NCBI GenBank assembly: GCA_027345185.1 | Contig: DAHWIK010000022.1 | Location: 1 to 43,586, forward strand | Length of the DNA stretch: 43,586 nucleotides | DNA from: Microcaldota archaeon | GTDB taxonomy: Archaea > Micrarchaeota > Micrarchaeia > Micrarchaeales > CABMGC01 | Direction of reading: 5' to 3' | Shown: piece by piece, positions 36,465-43,586 of the stretch | How the letters are laid out: every line of letters begins with the position of its first letter | Numbering within the stretch: the first letter of the stretch is position 1 | The notes under the pieces: model-generated | Database searches by the model: none | The model's input: only the letters and a program-made list of their open reading frames with translations | Told to the model about the DNA's origin: nothing | Position numbers and translations under genes: made by a program

Positions 36465-37352
36465 ATGTTCATTTTGGGAGGTACGGCAAGCAATGGAATA
36501 GACATCCATATAGCTAGGTCACTTGGAGCGGATCTGGGCAAAGTCGAGACAACAAAATTTCCTGATGGTGAGATAAAGGTCAGGGTGCCGGAGATAAATG
36601 ACAACAGGATAGCGATTGTACAATCGACATACTATCCGCAGGAGAAGAATCTCTTCGAGCTCCTGTTGGCTGCATACGCGCTGAAGGAGAAGAATGCGCA
36701 GGTGACTGCAGTAATACCGTATCTGGCATATGCGAGGCAGAACAGGAGCTTCTATCCTGGTGAAGCGACAAGCGTGAACCTAGTACTTGATATGCTAAGA
36801 TGCGCAGGGGTAAGCTCGCTTGTAACTGTGAATCCCCACAGGAGCGGGCCGTTGATGTATTTTGGCGGAAAGATAGGCATAACAAATGCTGAGATCACAT
36901 TGGCTGGCTGGGTAAAGGAACATCTCTCCAGCCCGCTGGTGCTTGCACCTGACAAGGGAAGTCTGGATATGGCCAAGGGCGCGTCATCGGTAATGAAATG
37001 CGACTACACATACATTGAAAAGCACAGAGACACTTATGGCACTGTAAGCATAGAGAAGGCTCATGGAGGAGACTTCAGGGGAAAGGACGTGGTCATATTC
37101 GATGACATAATAAGCACCGGAAGCACCATAGAGCAGGCCACAAGATACGCCTATTCAGAGGGTGCGGCTACAGTCTCAGCAGCCGGAATACACCTGGTCA
37201 TGGCTGGAGGGGCAGTTGAGAAGCTTAAGAATGCAGGGGTGCAAAGGATATTCGGCACAAATACCATACCATGCGAAAAGGCGGAGATAGTGGACGTCTC
37301 TGAGGACATAGCAGAGAGCATACGTAAGCTTTCAAGAGAGATTGGCTCCTGA
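36465..37352 (+). CDS. prs: Ribose-phosphate pyrophosphokinase
   Basis: FPDGEIKVRVPE, YLAYARQNRSFYPGEA, DVVIFDDIISTGSTIEQA. Confidence 0.95.
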   Translation: MFILGGTASNGIDIHIARSLGADLGKVETTKFPDGEIKVRVPEINDNRIAIVQSTYYPQEKNLFELLLAAYALKEKNAQVTAVIPYLAYARQNRSFYPGEATSVNLVLDMLRCAGVSSLVTVNPHRSGPLMYFGGKIGITNAEITLAGWVKEHLSSPLVLAPDKGSLDMAKGASSVMKCDYTYIEKHRDTYGTVSIEKAHGGDFRGKDVVIFDDIISTGSTIEQATRYAYSEGAATVSAAGIHLVMAGGAVEKLKNAGVQRIFGTNTIPCEKAEIVDVSEDIAESIRKLSREIGS

Positions 37353-37360
37353 GCTGCTAT

Positions 37361-39088
37361 TCACTTCTGCGTGAATATGAACTCTTTCTGCTCTTTTTTA
37401 TCCAGTATGCAATATCCGAAGCGTTCGAACTGGATTATTTCGTGCTCGTTTAGCTTGTTAACGTAGTCTTCGGCATACCCTTTCACTGTCTTGAGGCTGT
37501 CGTGATTGAACTGGCCCTTGTCGTCAACAGGGTTCTCTGGGATGAGTACAGTGCATTCTGTGTAGTTTGCTGCTGGCACCCATTGGATGACCTTGTTCCT
37601 GGAGGATCCTTCGGATTTATACGATGTTATAGCTTCGGATTTCTTAGATGCTATTTTTATGTCCATTAAGTCCTTCAGCCTGATTGTTTCCTCCTCATTC
37701 ATGCTCTGCGCATCATCTTTTGCTATGAAGAATGTGTCACTCACAGAGTATTCCCTGAATCCGAAGTCCTTTGATGGATGCAGCCTGATCTTGACATCTG
37801 CTGGATCTGCGCCCTTTACTGTAACTTTCACCGGATCGCTTACGAAGAAGAGGTGCTTTGATGCTGGATCTATGATCTTCTTGTTCTCGGCAAGGAGCGC
37901 GTCTATGCTTACAATTCCGTCAGTCTTTGTCATGCCTAACTTGAGCACGAAATTTCTTATCGCATCCGGGGTTATGCCCCTCTTGCGCAGCGCTACTATA
38001 GTCACGAGCCTTGGATCGTCGAAACCCTTTATATTTCCCTCCTTTATCAGGGCATTCAACTCCCTTTTGTGAGTGATGTTGTCCTTTATCACCAGTCTCG
38101 AGAATGAATGTATTCTTGGTACGCGGAGGTTGAGTTTTTCAAGTATGATCTTTCCGAGGTCGTCACGAAGTTCAAACTCCTTGCTGCGCAGAACATCGGT
38201 GACTCCGTGGATTGAATCCATTATCGGGGTGTTTAGGTCGTATGTTGGCCATACCCTGTATTTTTTTCCCTGCCTGTAATGGGCTGCATCTTTCACCCTG
38301 AGAAGCGTAGGATCCCTTAGCGCCGTGTTGTCAGCTGACATGTCCCCCTTGAAGCGTATTATTATCTCATTTTCCCCATATCTTCCATTCAGCATCTCGC
38401 CGAACTCCTTTGCGTTTGAACTGGGATCGGCATACCTGTGTTCGCACTCCCTCTTGTTGAACCTGTCCTCCTTTATCTTTTCCGCTGTGCATTTGCATGC
38501 ATAGGCGTCACCGTTCAGCAGCAGGACCCTTGCACAATCATATATCTTGTCCATGTAGTCGCTTGCGTAGTATTCTTCGTCGAATTTTATGCGGAGCCAC
38601 TTAAGTACGTCGTGGAATTTGTCGACGAACTCCTGCTTGTCTTTCTCCGGATTCGTATCGTCGAAATAAAGGAACAGCTTGCCACTGTACTTTTCCGCGA
38701 ATTTGCTTTCCAGGAAGACAGCCTTCGCATGGCCTATGTGCATGTATCCATTTGGAGCCGGAGGATACCTTGTGACAAAGCCTCCTGCAGCAGCTCCCTC
38801 AAGCTCCATATTAGGCTTTGCTGTCTTCTCAAGCTTTATCCTCTGCTCGCTCTCGAATTCGGAGGCGTATTTAGAGTATTCTGATTGCATTGCCCCCTTT
38901 TCTAGGGAATTGACCTCTGCTACTATCTTCGCCACTTCGCGCGCGAGCAATTTTATGTCAGATTTGTGCTCGGGGTAGAGAGATATTACTTTGTTTAGTA
39001 CAGCACCTTCGTGTGCCTTGCCGTAATCTACAGCGTTTTTGAGCGCATACTTCCTTATGGCACCGATTACTTCGCTGTTTATTGACAT
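37361..39088 (-). CDS. gltX: Glutamyl-tRNA synthetase (archaeal type)
   Basis: FVTRYPPAPNGYMHIGHAKAVFLE, LYFDDTNPEKDKQEFVD, long archaeal N-terminal extension. Confidence 0.94.
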   Translation of the reverse strand: MSINSEVIGAIRKYALKNAVDYGKAHEGAVLNKVISLYPEHKSDIKLLAREVAKIVAEVNSLEKGAMQSEYSKYASEFESEQRIKLEKTAKPNMELEGAAAGGFVTRYPPAPNGYMHIGHAKAVFLESKFAEKYSGKLFLYFDDTNPEKDKQEFVDKFHDVLKWLRIKFDEEYYASDYMDKIYDCARVLLLNGDAYACKCTAEKIKEDRFNKRECEHRYADPSSNAKEFGEMLNGRYGENEIIIRFKGDMSADNTALRDPTLLRVKDAAHYRQGKKYRVWPTYDLNTPIMDSIHGVTDVLRSKEFELRDDLGKIILEKLNLRVPRIHSFSRLVIKDNITHKRELNALIKEGNIKGFDDPRLVTIVALRKRGITPDAIRNFVLKLGMTKTDGIVSIDALLAENKKIIDPASKHLFFVSDPVKVTVKGADPADVKIRLHPSKDFGFREYSVSDTFFIAKDDAQSMNEEETIRLKDLMDIKIASKKSEAITSYKSEGSSRNKVIQWVPAANYTECTVLIPENPVDDKGQFNHDSLKTVKGYAEDYVNKLNEHEIIQFERFGYCILDKKEQKEFIFTQK

Positions 39089-39093
39089 ATGAT

Positions 39094-39702
39094 CTACTTT
39101 ACCACTACGATGTTGATTGGCCCATACACAGTCTCATTTGCGGTGATCAGCGTTGATAGCTTAACCCTAACTGGCTTGCCTACCGTATAATTAATCGGCA
39201 ATAATATTGAGGCATTGCTGTCAACCTTGGGCACCTGCACGCCCACCTTCTGAGTCCCTACCGTCAGGTTGATTATGCCTGGAAGCTTGACAAGGATTGT
39301 TGCCAGCACGGAGGTGCAGTTGTATATTGTCGAATTAAGCTTGCTGCTTACGAATGAGTATACCTGGTATGCACTCATGTTGCCAGGTTCCACTGATATG
39401 TCCCTACCAGAGCTGTAGAAGTTGAATACGGAGTTGTTGTTTTCAAGAACAGTCAGGTTCTCCGAAATCGCGTTGTTTGCAAGGCTCCTTATTGCAGGGC
39501 TCTTGCATGTGAGATTGAAGTAGAGCGAGGATCCGTATCCCACAACCTTTGCCTCTGCAAAACCCTGCGCGAAGTAGGTTGATGGTATTGTCGTGGTTGC
39601 AGACTGCTGTGAATTGTAGTTTGTCAGTGATATGTAGGAGCTTATGAATATCAGGCCTATGAAGAATGCAAGAGCAAGTTGTGCGAGCGCCTTTTTTTCC
39701 AT
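39094..39702 (-). CDS. Membrane-anchored extracytoplasmic protein of unknown function
   Basis: N-terminal TM (ALAQLALAFFIGLIFISSYISL), many NxS/T sequons. Confidence 0.6.
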   Translation of the reverse strand: MEKKALAQLALAFFIGLIFISSYISLTNYNSQQSATTTIPSTYFAQGFAEAKVVGYGSSLYFNLTCKSPAIRSLANNAISENLTVLENNNSVFNFYSSGRDISVEPGNMSAYQVYSFVSSKLNSTIYNCTSVLATILVKLPGIINLTVGTQKVGVQVPKVDSNASILLPINYTVGKPVRVKLSTLITANETVYGPINIVVVK

Positions 39703-39730
39703 GGTAATCACAAGCTTTTTAACGATTAGT

Positions 39731-41112
39731 GACATCCCCCAACGACTGAAGGTCGTTGGCTTCCAATGGTGCTTTTTGATTGGTCATCTTGAAACACCAA
39801 GTGTAGTTCCTGATTCAACGATCCTGCTTGCAGACTCCTTTTGAGGCGCAGAGGCAGAATCTCCGGAGGCGTGACTTCCCCCTTGTCCAGAGGTAGCTCT
39901 TTTGAGTATGTTCTTTGAGGCATTCAAGTCCCTGTCAATATTCAATCCGCATTTTCCGCAGTTGAATGTCCTTTCTGACAAAGGCATTTCCTGAACGTTT
40001 CCGCATTCACTGCACGTCTTCGACGTATTCTGGGGGTTCACTCCCACTGCCACGCAACCAGCACTCTCAGCCTTGTATTGCAGCATTTGGGCGAAATTTC
40101 CCCAAGAGGATTCGCTGATGGACTTCGCAAGATGGCGATTCCTCACCATGTTTGCGATCCTGAGTTCCTCGTATGCAATGAATGAGTATGAATGGACAAG
40201 ATAGTATGAGAGTTTATGCAGATTGTCTTCCCTGATTCGTGAAATATGCTCCGAATATCTGGCGAACCTGAATGCTGACTTCTTTCGATTCTTTGAGCCT
40301 TTTTTCCTCCTTGAAATCGACTTCTGTAATCTACGGAGTGTTTTGCGTTCTTTATTTGAGACGTCCTTATTTTGAAGGACTTTGCCGTCAGAAAGAGCTG
40401 CGTAGTTTGTGATCCCCAAGTCTATTCCAACGGCTTCCTTTCCGTTCGTGAATGGGACTATGTCTTCCTTTTCAACTGAGATTGTGACATACCATTCCCC
40501 TGATTTGGTCTTCTTTACAGAGAGGGTTTTTATTTTCCCTTCAATTTCCCTGTGGTTCACGAAGTTTATCATGCCTACTTTTGATAGGCCAATTCTCTTC
40601 CTCTCTATTTTGAAGCCTGACTGGGGATATGTCAATGACGATACGAAATTCCTGAAACGCGGGAATCCGACTTTTACTTTCTTTCCCCCGCGTTTTTCCT
40701 TTGCCCTCCTGAAAAAGTTTTTGTACGCTTTTGAGAGCCTGTCAGGAACATTCTGCAATACCTGAGAATAGACTCCATTGTATTCTGAATGTTCTTTCTT
40801 GAATTTTGTAACCCATTTAACCATGTCATATTTTGTGAAGGTCTTTCCAGTATCCCTGAAATGCTCCTTTGCCTTTTCGAGGAGATGATTGTAGAGTTCT
40901 TTGCAGAGAAGCATCTGTCGGTTTAGAATAGCCTTTTGCTCCTTTGAAGGATATGCCCTGAATTTATATGTCTTTTTCAAGATGACCATTTTTATTACGC
41001 CGTTAAAATTTATATGTATTTTGTTGTCGCATTCGCTTTCGTCTATAAGAACTCGTCCGTAAAGACGAGTTCTCATACCAACATCCCACCTCTGAAGGAG
41101 GCGGGTTTTCCC
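39731..41112 (-). mobile_element. IS200/IS605-family tnpB-only element
   Basis: tnpB plus matching end hairpins: CCAACGAC-TGAAG-GTCGTTGG at 39739-39759 and CCCACCTC-TGAAG-GAGGCGGG at 41085-41105, each preceded by ACATCCC. No tnpA in the window. Boundaries approximate. Confidence 0.8.
39784..40989 (-). CDS. tnpB: TnpB RNA-guided nuclease
   Basis: AVGIDLGITNYAALSDG, FIAYEELRIANM, CSECGNVQ...FNCGKCGLNIDRDLNASKNIL: RuvC residues and zinc finger intact. Confidence 0.94.
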   Translation of the reverse strand: MVILKKTYKFRAYPSKEQKAILNRQMLLCKELYNHLLEKAKEHFRDTGKTFTKYDMVKWVTKFKKEHSEYNGVYSQVLQNVPDRLSKAYKNFFRRAKEKRGGKKVKVGFPRFRNFVSSLTYPQSGFKIERKRIGLSKVGMINFVNHREIEGKIKTLSVKKTKSGEWYVTISVEKEDIVPFTNGKEAVGIDLGITNYAALSDGKVLQNKDVSNKERKTLRRLQKSISRRKKGSKNRKKSAFRFARYSEHISRIREDNLHKLSYYLVHSYSFIAYEELRIANMVRNRHLAKSISESSWGNFAQMLQYKAESAGCVAVGVNPQNTSKTCSECGNVQEMPLSERTFNCGKCGLNIDRDLNASKNILKRATSGQGGSHASGDSASAPQKESASRIVESGTTLGVSR

Positions 41113-41158
41113 GCTATGATTTTATAAATATGCATATAAATTATTATTATGTGATGCC

Positions 41159-41869
41159 ATGAGCTTTAATGATGGAGATTTTGTCAAGGTGGAGTATACT
41201 GCGCGGAGAGCTTCGGACAATTCGCTTGTATTCACGACAGTCGAGAAGGTTGCGAAGGACGAGAATGCCTACAACAGCGAGACAAAGTATGGCCCGCAGC
41301 TGGTAGTAATTGGGAAGCAGAGCGCGCTCAGGGGAGTGGAGAGTGCTGTGAAGGGCATGAATGTTGGAGAGAGCAAGAAAGCCACATTGACACCTGCAGA
41401 CGCCTTTGGTGACAGGAACGAGCAGCTGGTCAACGTCATGAGGATATCAGAATTCAGGGAGAAGGACATAAACCCCTATCCTGGAATGCAGGTGAACATA
41501 GACGGCAGTATTGCCACGGTAAAGAGCGTTAATTCTGGGAGGGTCGTAGTAGACCTGAACCACCCGCTCGCAGGAGAGACCCTTCTGTATGACATAAAGG
41601 TTACAGAGAAGCTTGAGAGCGATTCGGACAAGGTAAAGGCACTTGCGGACCATTATTCTCTGAAGCCTGATTCTGTTGCAGTAACTGCAGGAGTAGCTCG
41701 AGTTGGCTTCGGCGAGAAGGTTGAGAAGAACACAGAGTACCTTGTAAACAAGGCAGCATTCGCTGAAGGGGTGTTGAAGTACCTAGACAGGGTGCAGAAA
41801 GTCGTATTCGAAGAAGAATATGTAAGAAAGGCCGAAAAAGCCGATAAGGAAGCTGTGGAGAAGGCTTAA
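41159..41869 (+). CDS. FKBP-type peptidyl-prolyl isomerase (SlyD-like)
   Basis: FNDGDFVKVEYTARR, LRGVESAVKGMNVGESKKATLTPADAFGDRNEQLV. Confidence 0.9.
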   Translation: MSFNDGDFVKVEYTARRASDNSLVFTTVEKVAKDENAYNSETKYGPQLVVIGKQSALRGVESAVKGMNVGESKKATLTPADAFGDRNEQLVNVMRISEFREKDINPYPGMQVNIDGSIATVKSVNSGRVVVDLNHPLAGETLLYDIKVTEKLESDSDKVKALADHYSLKPDSVAVTAGVARVGFGEKVEKNTEYLVNKAAFAEGVLKYLDRVQKVVFEEEYVRKAEKADKEAVEKA

Positions 41870-42066
41870 TCGTTTATGTTAAGTGCGTAGACACCATTAA
41901 CTTTTATTCCCAGCTTCTTTGCAACGTCTGATTTCTCGACGTTGAGCACCACTACCTGACCAAGCCATTTGGTGGTAAGATTCTGCTGGCCGCAAAGCGG
42001 GCATGTGTTTCCCTGTGCTATTATCAGTTTATCGGTTCTGCACGCGTATTCTGCCATCCATATCAT
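41866..42066 (-). CDS. spt4: Spt4 / RNA polymerase subunit E''
   Basis: YACRTDKLI..GNTCPLCGQQNLTTKWLGQVVVLNVEKSDVAKKLGIKVNGVYAL; located next to rpoE'. Confidence 0.9.
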   Translation of the reverse strand: MIWMAEYACRTDKLIIAQGNTCPLCGQQNLTTKWLGQVVVLNVEKSDVAKKLGIKVNGVYALNIND

Positions 42067-42666
42067 CTATTTCCTTTGCTTCGGCCTTGGTCTTCCTTCG
42101 CCGCGCTTGTACTCTCTCTTTGGCTCCTTTGTCCATTCTGGCTTGCCAAGACCGTCAGGTCTCATTGTAAGCGCTATCTTTGCATCCTTTATGCCTCCCT
42201 TGAGGCTTATCGAAGAGACCTTTGCAAAGACCTTGTCCCCCTTCTTCAGGCTTCTTCCAGTGTTCTTCGATACGAACGCACTTGATTTCTTGTCATAGCT
42301 TATGAAGTCACTTGTTATCTGTGACAGATGCACTAGGCCGTCAAGCGGTCCCAACCTTACGAAGCATCCGAAGTCCGCAAGCTCTGATACCTCTCCGGCA
42401 ACTATTTCGTCTATGTCAAGGTTGAATACGAGGGCGTCGAACTTTGCCTCGTGCCTTGTTGATGGGTCTCCAGGCATTATCATTCCGTCGCTTACGTCCC
42501 TTACGTTGAATACTGCCACGATTATGCCCAGCTCCTTGTCAAGGGTTCTCTCGTACTTCTTCCTCAGAGCCTCTAACGCCGTCTTATTGACATCCTGGCC
42601 GAAGTTTGCAGGCGATATGCTTATCGTGTCCTCTATAGTGTGTATATAGTACAAATTGTGCACCAC
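42067..42666 (-). CDS. rpoE: RNA polymerase subunit E' (Rpb7-like)
   Basis: S1 domain (VAGEVSELADFGCFVRLGPLDGLVHLSQI); N-terminal DTISISPANFGQDVNKTALEALRKKYE. Confidence 0.94.
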   Translation of the reverse strand: MVHNLYYIHTIEDTISISPANFGQDVNKTALEALRKKYERTLDKELGIIVAVFNVRDVSDGMIMPGDPSTRHEAKFDALVFNLDIDEIVAGEVSELADFGCFVRLGPLDGLVHLSQITSDFISYDKKSSAFVSKNTGRSLKKGDKVFAKVSSISLKGGIKDAKIALTMRPDGLGKPEWTKEPKREYKRGEGRPRPKQRK

Positions 42667-42855
42667 TAAGAATATTAGATAAAATTATTATCAAAAGCAA
42701 GATATATTAGCATTTCTGTTTAGCGACACCTGTAGTCCGTTGAAAATGTTTTCCATTCCTCGTCAGACGTATCCTAAAATTCCACAAATATGAAAGACAT
42801 GTAAATTCTGAGATTTATTGCCTACTGAAGCGTGTAACCCCAATAGGCGACAACC

Positions 42856-43302
42856 GTGAATATAATAAAGAAGATAAGGAATAAAATTGGTGAGGTTTGG
42901 GCCGCGGCAAGTTTGATTGCGTGCGGACTGGGACATAAATACGAAAACGGTAGATTGGTGGGCAGACAGATTACAGCAATTTCGATTGAAAACCTTCTTG
43001 GTTGTAGCGACAAAGAATTACCAGATAGACTAGAAGATAATGGACTACTGCAGAATTTAGGATACAAAAAGAAACCAGAATCATCAATTTTCTCTCGTGT
43101 GAGGAAAGATGTAGGTTCCGCCGCAATAATGGAAGTGAATCAATTCATTATTCAACGGCTGTACAGGAACAGGACGGTGCGACTCCTTGCAATTGATAGC
43201 AAGTTCATACAAACAGTCTCAAAGGAGGATTTGCAGGCACTATTTGGATATTTTACCACTCCGAAAAGAGACCAGACAAAAGACATAGAATTGCGCTGGT
43301 AA
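42856..43302 (+). pseudogene. Truncated DDE transposase (N-terminal part only)
   Basis: GCSDKELPDRLEDNGLLQNLGYKKKPESSIFSRVRKDVG...VRLLAIDSKFI. The ORF ends before any later catalytic block. Confidence 0.55.
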
Positions 43303-43369
43303 AATCCTTTTGGCGGATTGATTCAGAGAAGAGGGTTAGAATGAAATATCATTTTGGCGGAGTTAAGAT

Positions 43370-43586
43370 CTAAATATCAGATTTTCCATCTGTGTCTCCG
43401 GAGGGAAGCGTGCGTGAATGAGCTTCGTTTCTGGTATTCCCTGCACCTATCCTCCTTTTGATCTGCTGATTCTTCCTCCTTCTTTTTGTTTCCCTGTACA
43501 GGATGTACAGCAGTATGAGCAGCAACAGCAAAAGCAGAAGTATTGGCCATATGCCGTGAGATACTGCAGCTGAAACTAGCCCGGAC
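43370..43586 (-). CDS. C-terminal part of a membrane-anchored protein, continuing beyond the window
   Basis: Open to the window edge: SGLVSAAVSHGIWPILLLLLLLLILLYILYRETKRRRKNQQIKRRIGAGNTRNEAHSRTLPSGDTDGKSDI*. TM helix plus basic stop-transfer; not in the ORF list because its start lies outside. Confidence 0.65.
   Translation of the reverse strand, partial: SGLVSAAVSHGIWPILLLLLLLLILLYILYRETKRRRKNQQIKRRIGAGNTRNEAHSRTLPSGDTDGKSDI

Noticed and set aside
1-43586. CRISPR array or tRNA genes
   Set aside because: No regularly spaced short direct repeats and no convincing tRNA cloverleaf seen by eye; a tRNAscan-SE/CRISPR scan would be needed to exclude them formally.

Overview
The window looks like part of an archaeal genome, probably a small-genome DPANN lineage (Micrarchaeota-like; this is inference). 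Anchors are ribosomal proteins L11, L1, L10, L12/P1 and L15e, Spt5, Spt4, RpoE/Rpb7-like, PriS, pelota, Pth2, KsgA, Trm5, an archaeal-type GluRS, PRPP synthetase and a stand-alone 5S rRNA (10487-10605). Accessory content includes: a six-gene minus-strand operon (about 5877-10210) resembling a minimal Ced/Ted or VirB2-VirB6-VirB4-type DNA-transfer apparatus, whose VirB4-like ORF is divided by one in-frame TGA; a 207-bp duplication of the pelA 3' end flanking a DUF4143-type ATPase gene; an AbiEi/AbiEii toxin-antitoxin pair with a 16-bp perfect inverted repeat upstream; a stand-alone TnpB element with matching end hairpins; a large DUF2341-repeat adhesin with a pilin-like N-terminus; a glycosite-rich secreted protein; an IS630 transposase next to ankyrin fragments; and a decayed gene with a frameshift and an in-frame stop. 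All family names come from reading the sequence; no database searches were run.
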